From Lineolata rhizophorae (Eukaryota; Ascomycota; Dothideomycetes; Lineolatales; Lineolataceae), in contig MU001683.1 in NCBI GenBank assembly GCA_010093515.1, positions 841,987-905,986 of the forward strand: a DNA stretch of 64,000 bases. Reading direction: 5' to 3'. The position numbers and the translations under genes are program-made. Below the pieces are notes generated by a model, which was not told the DNA's origin, searched no databases, and saw nothing but the letters and a program-made list of their open reading frames with translations. Shown here in pieces: positions 10,210 through 21,636 of this stretch. Within the stretch, counting starts at the first letter, position 1, and every line of letters starts with the position of its first letter.

Positions 10210-12172
10210 ATGGCGCCACCGCGCACAAGGTTGGGCGCTCGCCGCTCCTCTGGAAGCCAGGTCTCTCTTAAAGACGTAAGATACAACACACTCGTAAAAA
10301 AAAAAAAATAGGAAACCTGAACTAAACCTCGGGTACAGCTTTCTGCCCGCGGCGCGTCTCAGCGTCTCGTTGACCAGAGCTACGAGCCCGAAGTTGAAGA
10401 GGATGCTTCTGAGTCTTCTGCGGAGGTAGCGGGGCGGACCAGTCCGCTTTATTCATCTGCAACTCGCCGTGGGGCCGGGGCAAACGGCACCCTGCAGGTG
10501 AATGTTACGGAACATGTACCCGCTTCGCTTGACACGCCTTCCGGTGCCTCGTCGGATGAGTTTTTCACGCCTATTGACGACATTCCTTTGAACCTGCCGC
10601 CCTCAGGCGGATTACGATCGTTGTCTAGTCTCCACAGCTCGCTCCCGGAGGAGGACAATCCTCTTCCTTCAACTCCCCATCGCAGGACTAGTGTCCTCGA
10701 CGCCTTCTCCTCGACGCCTACCCGTCGCGTCTCGCTTGTCTCGCCGGACGAACGCTTGCACCGGAGGAGCGTCAATTTGCTTGATCTCACGCAGAAGTCT
10801 CCTACGCCGCCTTCCCGCTCTAGCGTTGCGCGCCAGACCACACCTAACACTAGATCGCCAAGCGTTTTAAATGTCTTCTTTCCAAGAGCTACCGTCGAGT
10901 GACAGCAGGAAGGAGCTTGAGCAAATACAAGAGATGAATGATCGGCTTACAAAGGAAAACAAGCGGCGCGGTTTTTCAACGGGAGCTTCTGACGTTCTCA
11001 TGGAAAATCCATTTGTGACGCCGTCGCGTATGCCGAATCCTCGCAGCAATCTCTTTTCTGGTGCGCAACCTAGTCCTGCCTCAGAGGAGCCAGCAGAACC
11101 GGGAGCGCCTAGCGCTTCATCAAACGTTCATACTCGTGACTCGCGTCCCCAACACAGTCGCAACATGGCTCCAGCCCAGAAGGTAGGAGCATCTACGATC
11201 ATTCTCTCAGACTCAGATGAGGACAATACTGCGGATCGTATGCCGGACCTGCAAGACTTGCTGGCCCGTTCCAAGGAACAAGCTATTCCCCGTTCCAGGA
11301 ACACCGTCGCCGCGTCGGGAGCCCCCTGTGCAGGCTACCACCCGGCTGATAAATTGATTTCTGGCGCGAAGAAGTACCTTGCCGACCCAGCGACGACCAA
11401 GCGATCCGCCTCCGGCTCGTTCTCCCGTCCGGACGCCGGCGAGAACGCGTACGCCTCCGTCGCCGCCTCTCTCGACTCGATGGGACCGTCTCCCACGCCC
11501 TCGAAGCCCCGCTCCACCGCCCAAAACCCAGACAAGCAAGCCCGCCCTGCCCCGAAGCGGCCCCGCGCCCCCTCCCCCGTCACCACCACCAGCGCCCCCG
11601 CCGCATCCGCCGCCAGGACCCCGCCCGCCAAGAAGCCGCGCACGCCCTCGACGACCACGGCGCTGGCCACGGCGCCCACGACGCCGCGCCGATTCTCGCT
11701 CCACGGCTGCCGCGCGTGGCACCCGCGCGTGTTCGAGGCGCTGGCCGACGGGCTCGTGCGGTCCTTCGACGCGGCGGCGTTCGCGGCCGCGCACGGCATC
11801 GCGAGGGAGGAGGTGGTGGCCGTGGTGGCGAGCGTGGTGGCGGACCCGCTGAGGGATGCGAGGGAGGCAGCGAGGAGGACGGGCGAGGGCTTGGCGAGAT
11901 TGAGGGGTTTGTATGATAGGTTTGGGGCGCCGATGAGGCAGTGGGGGGACGTGGACAGGTCGAAAGGGGAGGGGGGAGGCGTGGCGAGGAAGATGGTCTT
12001 TGGGAAGTTGGCGGGCGTTAGGCCGGGGGTTGTGGTGGTGCAGCGGAGTAATGAGATAGTGGCGGAATTGAGGTTCAGGGAGGATTTGACTAGGGAGGAT
12101 GCGGAGTATTTGGAGAAGGAGTTGGTTGAGGATGACATGGTGTTGCTCAGGAGGGAGGAGCTGAAGTTTTGA
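10210..12172 (+). CDS. Unrecognised Ser/Pro-rich protein with SUMO-interaction-like motif (616 aa, 3 exons)
   Basis: Exons: 10210-10275, 10339-10863, 10913-12172, 617 codons. Intron 1 (63 bp) contains a 13-A run. Intron 2 is proposed as 49 bp (10864-10912), because the reading frame must change between about 10860 and 10905 and this GT..AG pair restores it. An alternative is two overlapping genes. The N-terminal 180 residues are disordered and carry SPxR/TPxR clusters (TTPNTRSPS). ELEQIQEMNDRLTKEN then looks helical. STIILSDSDEDN is a textbook SIM: a hydrophobic core followed by Ser/Asp/Glu. A basic Pro/Ala-rich segment (APKRPRAPSP, PPAKKPRTP) could be a nuclear signal. The C-terminal 170 residues are folded-looking, Arg/Glu/Ala-rich and of unknown family. 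A nuclear, sumoylation-linked role is inference. Confidence 0.7.
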
Positions 12173-13658
12173 GCAGGGTAGTAGTAGCTGATGGTGGGTG
12201 GTGACCCCGTGGATGTTTATGCGACTATCAGGTTTTGACATGGTTGGACAAGGGTTGACAGAGCTAAGATTTGGCTCGTGGTGGATTATTGTGCTTCCTC
12301 ACAGCATACTTTTAGAACTACGGTAGGCACTAGTGTGATTGGAAAAGGCCTATCTCAGCGTCTTGTTGAGGAGTGTAGAGCCTTTCCCCCGTCGGCCTGA
12401 TAGGGGACGAGCTTTCTTGTCAAGATAGAAATCCAGAATACATACATGAATTACCTAGTTCCGCCATGTAAGGTGTGAGCTTAACCGAAATAGAGCATGT
12501 AGATCACTGAGTAATTTCTCGTCAAATCCTCCACGTAGATACATGCTAGAGCTTAGTGTTTATCCATGATGACGTTCCCTAGAGCTAGCCTAAGTATTCA
12601 CTATCGACGCTTACAATTGCCCCGAGGCCTTGGCTTGGAGAAGTGTGTTGAAACTCCGACTCCTTGCTCTGCCCGTCATACCACTTATACCCATGTCTAC
12701 GCTCCTAGGTCCTAGCGGGACCAATAGAACTGTCCAAGTCTTCATTATGGATCTAATAATTTCGTGCCAGGGGAATTTCTACGTCCACAAGCTCGACAAA
12801 TGTCACGGTCTGCCTTCTGGCAGGCGGAGTAAATGGTGGAGATGCGAATCTCACTAGATCGTTGGTTTCAGATCAGGGTCCGGTCGATGGGCGACCGGCG
12901 CCGGATTGAAGGGTCAATCACGATGTGCACGGTGGGCAGAATATGGATGAGTATGAATGAATTGTCTATTTAATGATCGGACCGAAGTTGGATCTTTATA
13001 CGATCCAACTTCGGTCACGTGGCACCCTCTCGTTGAGGGTGGTGCCCCTTGGTCGTGTCAAAAAACCACCTTCGGGCGAAAAACGACGCTTGATAATGAC
13101 CAAACTGACATTGAGTCGAGAAAGCAGCCTATTTAAGTATTGCTTTTCGACTCAAAGAGAACGGCCAAACCCGAAGGATCATAGTTTGTTTGAAATACTT
13201 TGTAAGTTTGATGGGACAAATGACGAACTATAGGGTAGTGCTAGTCTAGCTAGGTGCAGCTTCCATTCGTTGGGCTCCTTTTGGGTACTATTGATTGAAC
13301 CTGTTGTTTAAGTGTGGAAAAATCATATACGGTATAACAGCGTTGCTGCTAAGATTTTAGCCTTTCCTTTTAGCGATAGATTCACGGCCAAAGTACCTAA
13401 GCGTCATAGTACGGAGATGTGTAACAGACCAAGCAATATCACACGCTCTCATTTGATATCTGTACGTGCGGAAACTCAGGGAGATTGATGGAGCGACGGA
13501 ATATTTTAGTAAGTGCAAATGAACTAGCAACGAACATATTCCGCTCCGAATACAGCAAGGTCTAAAGACCCAAATAAGAATACAAGGAAGGATCATCCCC
13601 CCTCTAGAGCCGCAAGGCACTAAATGCATGTTGCATTGGCGCGCTCATGTCTCGTAGA
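12173..13658. other. Intergenic between convergent genes, containing a hairpin-rich insert
   Basis: The genes on both sides end here. Apart from the hairpin-rich segment at 12803-13214 no feature was recognised, and the short open frames show no conserved motif. Confidence 0.55.
12803..13214. repeat. Hairpin-rich 0.4-kb insert flanked by 8-bp direct repeats
   Basis: GACAAATG occurs at 12795-12802 and 13215-13222. Between the copies, or overlapping the left edge region, are several inverted repeats: 12810-12814/12819-12823, 12880-12886/12892-12898 (CCGGTCG), a perfect 15-bp pair 12980-12994/13002-13016 (GACCGAAGTTGGATC, 7-base loop), 13021-13029/13035-13046, and 13112-13126/13141-13154. The last has CTATTTAAG in its loop, which resembles a TATA element. 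The 8-bp repeat would fit a hAT-type target duplication, but no terminal inverted repeats were found. The TGTCACGG start at 12801 would also fit a solo LTR of an old retroelement. Identity is open. Confidence 0.5.
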
Positions 13659-14354
13659 CTATTTCCTTCCTTCGACCTGCTTGTTAGAGCAAGCCCCACC
13701 ACGCTGCTCGCGGATACTTTCGACTTCGCTCATATGCTTCGTGCCAGCGCTGCAGCGCCGGTCCTCTTCTACAACAAACGAAACGCGCCTCCGCTTTGCC
13801 GCGCTCGCGCCGTCTGGTACTGTAGAGTTTCCTCGGGACGTTGGCACGGGCCACGACATCGATCGGACGGTGGAACTTTTTGCGTCATTGATGGTAGAAT
13901 TCGTAGAGCGATGGCCCTTCTCAACGCTTTCCCTCTTCTTTCCTCGGCAATTGTCTGACTCTCTCTTGCTATGTCCTTCCGTTGCCGTCGCCATCATGCC
14001 GGCCAGTAACTTTGGGTCGGGCGGTGGTATCAGCGGCTGCTCCACGCGGCTGCTGACGAGCTCGTGTATTGCAGCGAGATCCATGGATGATGAACGAGGC
14101 ACGAGGGCGGGGCGACGACCGCGGCGGAAGTCGGGATGAGGGCCGCTGGTATCCATGTCTGTTCCTTGGACGTTGCTTCGGTTGTACCAAAGGTTCGGCT
14201 CAGGAGGGGTTAAGGGGCTCAGAGGGGGGAAGGAATAGTTGAAGACTTCTGTTGGGGTGGGAGTGGTGATGGTAGGTTCGGCCCTAGAGAGGCAGGTCAT
14301 ATTTTGATTTGCTCGGAATGTGGACGAGCAAAACAACACTTGGATGTTTGACAC
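13659..14354 (-). CDS. Small basic disordered protein with RVSF PP1-docking motif (231 aa)
   Basis: Single exon. Met at 14354, or Met19 at 14300 (MTCLSRAEP), could be the start. No catalytic domain is recognised. Visible parts are a Pro-rich segment (FPPLSPLTPPEPNLWYNRSN), a central helix (MDLAAIHELVSSRVEQPLI) and, near the C-terminus, AKRRRVSFVVEED. The last is a canonical [R/K]VxF docking site for protein phosphatase 1, preceded by basic and followed by acidic residues as in known regulators. It may be a PP1 regulator or substrate-specifier, perhaps nuclear because of the KRRR run. This is inference from one short motif. It is transcribed divergently from met2. Confidence 0.6.
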   Translation of the reverse strand: MSNIQVLFCSSTFRANQNMTCLSRAEPTITTPTPTEVFNYSFPPLSPLTPPEPNLWYNRSNVQGTDMDTSGPHPDFRRGRRPALVPRSSSMDLAAIHELVSSRVEQPLIPPPDPKLLAGMMATATEGHSKRESDNCRGKKRESVEKGHRSTNSTINDAKSSTVRSMSWPVPTSRGNSTVPDGASAAKRRRVSFVVEEDRRCSAGTKHMSEVESIREQRGGACSNKQVEGRK

Positions 14355-15311
14355 AGCAAGATATCGACGGTTCCTTTTGCGAGCTTTGATTCACCGAAGT
14401 TAAAGGACAATTGACTGTGCACTTTGGTAAAAGGTCTAAGAGGGACATTCATAGAAAATTAGTGCTGTGAGAACTGTGCCGCAATATATCTAGGTCATTG
14501 CTTCCACAGGTTGCAACATGAGTAGCAATTGCCATGACAATGCTGGGTTCCCGCCATAGTGAAGATGGACCAAAAAAGAGGTTTTCTTCTTGACAATGCA
14601 AGTTGCCATTGAAGAGTTTGTTTGGGATCAGCAAACCACAGTGCATGACGAAGTATTAACACTGTGCGCCGCAAGAAGGGACAACATGGGACAAAGATGA
14701 AAATCTGGGTTAGAAACTGTACTAGGAATGGGGAAATCTAACCGAAGGAATGTCACGCATAATCATCATCAGACAAATGCTGAATTCTCGGATCGAATCA
14801 ACAATTCAAGTTCCATTGTCTGAATAGCGGTTAGGAGAACAATGACGGCTTTGTGAGTTGACAACATCGCAGAGTTTGCTGTCCGTTAGGATCCTGCTCA
14901 CGCTGCCGTGGCCTTACATTGTTAATAAGCAGCTGACGAGAGCTCGAATGCCATTTATAGCTTCTGGCGAGTGCTCGGAAGGTTTGGCAACTAAATCTGT
15001 TGTTACATACAAACTGATACAAACTGCATTGTTCACTAAACACAAACGAAGAGATTGGAAGAAGAGGAGGAAGAAGCGAGGTCGGCGGGCGAGGCCGCAC
15101 GAAAGACAAGCAGCCCCTTTCACGTGCGTGTGGGGGCAGAGTTTGCAGAGTTTGCATCTCGCACGTCATCTCGCGAGCTCGGGATACTGCCAGATTTCAG
15201 TGCCATCGCCGACATGGTCTCGCTGCCGGCCCCTCGCGCCGACAATGGCCTCAACGCTCTGTCGACACTGCTCCGCTGGCCTCCCCGTTATCTAGCCCCT
15301 GCCCACGCCAG
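14355..15311. other. Divergent promoter region of the RVSF gene and met2
   Basis: No coding region was recognised. The half near met2 is GC-rich with purine runs and holds a TCACGTG E-box at 15120-15126. Confidence 0.6.
15120..15126 (+). promoter_or_regulatory. TCACGTG E-box upstream of met2
   Basis: TCACGTG lies about 186 bp before the met2 start codon. This heptamer is the Cbf1-type core found in yeast sulfur-amino-acid gene promoters. CACGTG is common by chance in GC-rich DNA, so function is inferred from gene identity and from similar sites upstream of cysA. Confidence 0.4.
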
Positions 15312-17574
15312 ATGTTGGCCGTCGACCGGACCGCGCAGGCGCCCAATGGCGCCTCCAGCAAATACCGTGCGTGCTGCCCTCCGCCACCTCGCCCTTCGAA
15401 ATACCACAACTCTGGGGCCCATCGCGGGGACCTTTTGTACCAGTCCGCGACACCAGCGCCGTTTGCGAAGCTAACGATGGCCTGCGATTAGCGCGCATTT
15501 CTGCTCAACCCGACAACCCATTCTCATCGCTGATCCCCGACCAAACCATCGCAATCATCCCGTCATTCACCCTCGAGAGCGGCGTCACGCTCTACAATGT
15601 GCCTGTGGCGTACAAAACGTACGGCGTCTTGTCTCCCGAGCGCGACAATGCCATGGTTATCTGCCACGCGCTGACGGGCAGCTCTGACGTGGCCGACTGG
15701 TGGGGTCCGTTGCTGGGAGGTCCTGGTAAGGCCTTCGATATTTCGCGCTTCTTCGTCGTGTGCATCAACAGCCTGGGCAGCCCATACGGCAGTGCGAGCC
15801 CTGTCACGAGCAAGGATGGAGACCCAGCAAAGGGGAGATATGGGCCTGAGTTCCCACTGACTACAATCCGGGACGATGTCATGTGAGTAGGACTATTTCT
15901 TATTCGTATTTATAGCCACACACGTGGGAATCTGAATCCACGAAAGGGGCCAAAATACCGAACCTGTAGAACTGACATGGTGCTTCTGCATGAAAATAGC
16001 ATTTTCAAGCTGATCCTGGACGACCTGGGAGTCAAGCGGGTCGCGACCGTAATAGGTGGGTCCATGGGCGGCATGCTCGTGCTCGAGTTCGCCTACTTTG
16101 GCCGCGATTACGTCCGCACAATCATACCAATCGCTACATCAGCGCGCTACAGCGCATGGGGCATTAGCTGGGGCGAGGCGCAGAGGCAGAGTATCTACAG
16201 CGATCCCAAATATGGTATGTGTTGCTCAACCCCGATTTTCGCTCCTGTAAGGCCTCCTTGGATGCTCCACACGGAAGCACGTGCGAAAAAATCCCCTGAA
16301 CAATGTCTCAACAAACTATTCTTGGCGCTCACAATTGCTTCTGAGATAGACGACGGGTATTACTCGTTTGAAGATGTAAGTTGGACCCACTTCCGTGAAA
16401 CCTGCATATTCAGAAACATTGTTTCCCCGTAGTGGGAAAGCCGAACCGGCCCCCAATCCGACATGCATACCTAGTCGCTCGACCAATTAAGAACTCAACT
16501 AACTGCATTTGCTCTTTCTAGCCCCCTTCTACTGGCCTCGGCGCTGCCCGCATGTCCGCACTCCTTACCTACCGCTCGCGCGATTCGTTCGAGGCCCGCT
16601 TCGGCCGTAACACGCCCGACCCGTCCCGCCGGCAGAACATTAACGGGCACCAGCAGCGCGTCGGCGGCGTCGGTGACGCCCGCCCCACTTCCCCGGCCCA
16701 CGAGCACTACGCCATTCACAACGACGGCCACAAGCACGCGGGCAGCCCGCGCGTGTCGCGCACGAATTCGGGCAGCGCGCCTAAGCTCACGACGGCGACG
16801 GAGAAGGACGACCCGGAGTTCCACACGCTGACGCAGGGCGCGTCAAGCGCGACCCGGAACGGGACGTCGTCGCCGTTCGGCGGAGGCGGTGGCGGAGGAG
16901 GTGCGAGCAGCATCAGCAGGACCACAGTAGCAGGAGGCGGCAGTAGCTTGGTGGGCGCCGAGGGCCCTAAGAAGCGGACCCCCACGTACTTCTCGGCGCA
17001 GTCGTACCTGCGCTACCAGGGCGACAAGTTCATCAAGCGCTTCGACGCCAACTGCTACATCGCCATCACGCGCAAGCTCGACACGCACGACGTGTCGCGC
17101 GGGCGGTTCCCGCCGCCTCGGCGAGGAGGCGACGATGATGACGACGCCACCGCCGCCGCGGCGCACCCCGACGAAGCGTCATCGTCGCCGCTCCAGCACG
17201 CCCTCTCGCTCATCTCTCAACCGACGCTCATCCTCGGCATCGAGTCCGACGGGCTCTTCACCTTCGCCGAGCAGCGCGAGCTCGCGGCCTGCATCCCGCA
17301 GGCGGCCCTGCGCACCATCGACTCGTCCGAGGGCCACGACGCCTTCCTGCTCGAGTTCGAGCAGGTCAACCGCCACCTGCTCGAGTTTCTGGAGCGGGAG
17401 CTGCCGGACGTGATGGCGAGGGAGCCGGTGGGGGTGGAGGGCTTGGAGGTCGAGAGTGCGGGGGAGGCCGAGGACGAGGGGAAGGTCCGCAAGAGGAAAG
17501 TCAAGGCCGAGATGCAGGTTAAGAAGACGAGCACGTTTGGGGAGGCGGAGGTGGATGATATTACAGCTTGGTGA
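15312..17574 (+). CDS. met2: Homoserine O-acetyltransferase (MetX family, 579 aa, 5 exons)
   Basis: Exons: 15312-15366, 15492-15882, 16000-16214, 16350-16375, 16522-17574, 580 codons. The third coding block includes a 26-nt micro-exon coding DDGYYSFED. The enzyme transfers acetyl from acetyl-CoA to L-homoserine, the committed step towards methionine. The alpha/beta-hydrolase core shows SFTLESGVTLYNVPVAYKTY, HALTGSSDVADWWGPLLGG, NSLGSPYGSASPVT, the nucleophile elbow GGSMGGM (Ser170), the catalytic Asp in IESDGLFT and the His in SSEGHDAFLLEF. A stretch of about 110 residues (Gly8, His- and Ser-rich) between PDPSRRQNI and PTYFSAQSYLRYQG interrupts the lid and is probably a disordered loop. Neurospora met-5 is the family equivalent. 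No targeting peptide is evident, so it is probably cytosolic. Confidence 0.95.
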
Positions 17575-19024
17575 GAAGGTGGAGAGGGAGAGTCGGTGGG
17601 TATGGGCGCGGGTGTTGGACTTGTCGAGCTTCTTGAAGGAGGGAGGGAGAGGGGACGTGTTTATGATTATGATTTCTTTGCGCATTGAAAAGTTAAACTG
17701 GGACTTGTGGAGTTCGCGTGTAGTATAGATGGGCTGGCGTGCGTACGAACGGGATGTTTTCTTAGGTTTTGCCTGCGATTGACTTCAATAAGAGCAATTC
17801 GTTTGAATGCTACGTTTGCGCTTGGTAACACACCCGATATAATCGCATTTGACGAAGCCACTTTCCTGGCATTGCTAGCGCAACGAAGCTGGAAATCACA
17901 CCCGTAGTGCAACACGTGCTTGGAAGTACGGCGCGTAACTTGAGGAAACCCGTCGGATTCGATCTACCTACTCGTACCCGCCGCCCTAACCCACTCAAAA
18001 CCGCTAGATACGGCGCTACCCACTCCCAAGAAAGGAAAACGGACGCAAGACAGCCCGAGATCGTACAAGCCCCTAGATTCTACCTAATAAGGTAACAAGC
18101 ACTTAGACCCCTGTGGTACAGCCCTGGGAAAAGAAAACGAGTCGGACAGAGAGATGGGTAAGTATGAAGATCTAAGAACCTAAGTTTACATGGTATAGAA
18201 CTGGGGGAGAGAAGGGAAAATGCGGGACCTATTGGATATAAAATGAAAACCCGCGACGAAGGCGGAGGAGCAAACAAGTAGTGTGAATACCACCGACCAG
18301 GCTATGCCGGGCACCTAGAAACAAGAATCCCTCCTTTGCAAATGGTAAGACTCGAGCTAAATCAAAAAAAAAAAAAGAAGTTAGATTCAAAGACCACCCA
18401 ACGCAGGAGAATAGAAGTGGACGAAACAAATAGGAAGAAAAAGGTAACAACAGACCCAGAACGCCTCCCAGCCCCCCAAAAATCAAAACAGCGCCAGCCA
18501 GCCCTTAGTCAGTTATAGCCTTGTTGACTTTTGCAAACGCCGACGCCGACCCGTTTTATGAGTCCCGGACGAGAGGGGAAAAAAAAAAACCAGAAAATGC
18601 GGCCGCCGCTGATGATGGGAAGCAAGACCATTTTTCCAGAGCGAACAGAACCCAAAGTAGAGAACTCAATGCGGCAGAGCAAGAGCAGAGAACTCAATGC
18701 GGCAGAGCAAGAGCAGAGCACAGACATGCGAGAAGTCCGGCATGAAGCCATGCGTACGGAAAGGCAAAAAAAAGGCGCGAATATGAGCGGTAGAAGAAAG
18801 AACATGCAAAAGGAGTTACGAAGCGTTGTGCTCCACGGGAAGTCGAAAGAAAAGAAAAAAAAAAGGTGTTAGAGGTACATCTCCAAAAGGGCCTCTTCAA
18901 AAGCCGGCCTCCTTCTTTTCCTAGGATTATACACTCCATATAGATCCTCTGCTTCCAGAACCTCTCTTTCTACTCCTTCCACTCCTCCTCCTCCTCCTTC
19001 TACTCCCGGCAGCTCGTGGATGTC
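17575..19024. other. Intergenic between convergent met2 and Clr5-ankyrin genes
   Basis: Contains 3' UTRs of both neighbours, A- and purine-rich tracts around 18360-18850 and a 28-bp tandem duplication. No coding region was recognised. Confidence 0.6.
18659..18714. repeat. Perfect 28-bp tandem duplication
   Basis: The unit starts AGAGAACTCAATGCGGCAGA. It occupies 18659-18686 and is repeated without change at 18687-18714, followed by a partial AGAGCA. It lies in the 3' flank of the Clr5-ankyrin gene. It is non-coding and probably of slippage origin. Confidence 0.9.
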
Positions 19025-21636
19025 CTACGTCCCCGAATAGCCACCGATCATACTCGCGCCCCACGCCCCACCCATGGCACCGCCCAGACCCGCTCCCATG
19101 CCTCCACCCATGCCGCCGCCCAAGCCCGTCAATCCGCCCATGCCGCCCCCCATGCCCACCAGCGGATGTCCCTGCTGCCCGGCCTGCGTCCCGTGTCCAT
19201 GATGCGAATGATGATGATGATGATGAGGGTGATGGCCCAGTCCCCCCATGCCGAGGCCCTGTCCCTGGCCATGCGCGTGTCCGCCCAGGCCGAACGGATT
19301 CGGATTGGCCGAGGCGGCGGCGGCGGCGGCGGCGGCGCTGGAGTTCGACCCCCTGTTCGTGAGCTGCTCGAGCAGGTGCACGACGAAGTTGGCCGGCAGG
19401 GGCACGTCGTCGAGGCCGGCGTCGCGGCGCATCTTGAGCGCGTCCAGGATGGCCACGTTGTACCTGCTGGTGGGGTCGAGGTTGACCTCGTGGGCGAGGA
19501 AGTGCTTGGTGGCGACGGAGAGAGCGGCGCGCTGGATGAAGGCCGCGAGCGCGGCGTTGGTCGGGAACACGGTCTCCAGCGAGCACGCCAGCTTTCCGTT
19601 GGCCGTTAGGTATTTTAGCGAGTGGTAGGACGGCCACGGTGTCAGCGGCAGGTACGACGCCAGGTACGACGTCTCGGGCGTGGTAGTGCGTGCGTGCGCG
19701 AGCAGCGTCTCGGCCAGTGTGAGGCGCAGCGCTTCCGGGAAGCGTTCCGACTCAAAGGCGAGCTGGAGCGGGAACCGCCCCTGGCCGTCGCAGAGGAGCG
19801 GGTTGGCACCGTCGCCGCAGTTTGTGGCGGCGGCGGCGGTGGTGGCGGCGGTGGTGGTGGAACCGGACGCTGGCTGTCCCGCTGAGGCTTCCGACGCAGC
19901 GCTGGGCCCGCCGAGCAACACCTCTAGACAGGGGAGCACCTCGACTTCGTCGACGAACGTTAGTAGGCGCGTGATCGGGGTGTAGTCGTCAGCACCTCGG
20001 GCATTCGGGTCGAAGCCGCTCTTCATGAGCACGCGGAGGAGTTGCTGCGTCGAGTCGTCCTGGAGCTCACACGCCCTGCTAGAGCAGGGTGAGAGCACTT
20101 CGTGGAGCAGCTGGGGGTGGAAATTGGGCCGTGCAAAAGTGACGAGGGAGTGACCCAATCCGGAACCTGGTGTATGGAAGAGAACCTCATGCATGAAGGT
20201 GACTTTTCGGTTTTGCTGGCTACCGTGGCCATGGGACCTGGATCCCCTCCGGGCATTGCCGCTTCGCCGGGGGCTATTTGAATTGTAACTTGCACACATT
20301 GCCGAGGAAAATGGTGCGTCAATAGGAGCACCCTGCACAATGAGCTGATCTAGGATCCAGTGTTCGTCCCCGGTAAGATTGTGGTACCAGAACACAACGT
20401 CGTGCCATGGTGAAATGAAATCTGCGAAAGTGGAACCGGCATGGTCCTCGCCGGCCCCAGGGAGTTGAATATCCGCTCCGTGCTGGAGGAGTAACCGCAG
20501 AATTTTGGCACAAGTTTCTCGGCGATCCTTGAATGTCTTGATGCGCTTCTTGACTGCAATCTGCCACGCTGATCTAGGGGTCTGGGAAGGCCCAGGTTCG
20601 GGTGGCCAAGGCAGATTTGGATTCGCGCCGGCCTTGAGCAAGAGATCAACGATAGAAGGTGACGCACTGTGATGCACAGCCGAAGAAAGTGGAGGTGGGC
20701 AAGGCCCTTCGGGATGGACAGAGGCACCGTGCGTGATCAAGTTCTCCACATTGAGCGGCTGCTTATGATATATAGCAATATGTATAGCGCGCTGGTTGTG
20801 GAAGCCGTCGGATACGGAGAGGGCGTTGATCGTTTGGCTAGTCGAGTGGCGTAGAATGTAAAATAGGACGTCTGCGTTATGCTGTGAGGCAGCGAAGTGC
20901 ACAAGAAAGTCGCCGCCAAATCGGACGTTTGTCCAAGGTATGCGATAGTTAACCAAGGGCTTATACGCTGGATCGTCGAGGAAGTTCTTGATCTCTTCGA
21001 CCTTGGTATCCGCTACGCAGTCGTATAGATGCTTGAACCGTGTTACGGTTTCTTCGTCGTCTATTGTCAACTCTTGGCCGACAGTGTCGAAAGCGGGATC
21101 ATCGCTTAGTCCTTCGACCCCTTGACCAATGAGAGAATGGGCCGACACGGATTGCCTAAGACGATCAAAAGACCCGGTTAGTGCGTTGCGGTTGCGGCAG
21201 AAGACGAAGGCTCGGGAAGAGCTTAGGCACGAGGGTCCTACCTCAACATAGCTCGCGGGGTATGGCGGCCACCCGGACTTCGAATCCGTTCCTTTCGACG
21301 TCCGCCGCCATTACCCTTCTTCAGACCCCAGGAGTGGATCTTGAGTCGGTAGGCGCGGATACTTGTTTGGCACACGAGCAAGGTTAGCGAACATTGACAC
21401 ATGGGGATGGGCTCGCGGCGCAGTCACGGCGAAGGGCGCAACGGGACCAGCTAGCTAGCCCCGGCACGAAAGGCGGAGCAAAGTGCACTATCAGGAGGTA
21501 ATGGAGATAGAGGTACTCACGAGGCGTCGAATCCATACTGTCTCTTCATGATCTCCTTGACCTCCTTGAGGGACTTGTCCTCGATGGAGTAGAGCCTGCG
21601 GATCTCCTGCCAGACATTATCCCAGTCCTTGGTCAT
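19025..21636 (-). CDS. Clr5-domain ankyrin-repeat protein with Gly/Met/His-rich tail (788 aa, 3 exons)
   Basis: Exons: 21636-21521, 21361-21242, 21155-19025, 789 codons. Exon 1 encodes MTKDWDNVWQEIRRLYSIED and LKEVKEIMKRQYGFDA. Spliced to exon 2 (SIRAYRLKIHSWGLKK) this is a complete fungal Clr5 domain (Trp-containing helices, FDAS.R.Y..K...W). Exon 3 carries degenerate ankyrin repeats, e.g. FLVHFAASQHNADVLFYILR, RAIHIAIYHKQPLNVENLIT, LSSAVHHSASPSIVDLLLKA and ILRLLLQHGADI. The C-terminal 110 residues are low complexity: Ala8, HHPHHHHHHSHH, and MGG/GGM repeats. Clr5 is named after an S. pombe silencing factor, and the Clr5-ankyrin combination is typical of uncharacterised filamentous-fungal proteins. 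A nuclear or chromatin role is inferred. The upstream GC-rich 5' region is unusually long. Confidence 0.9.
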
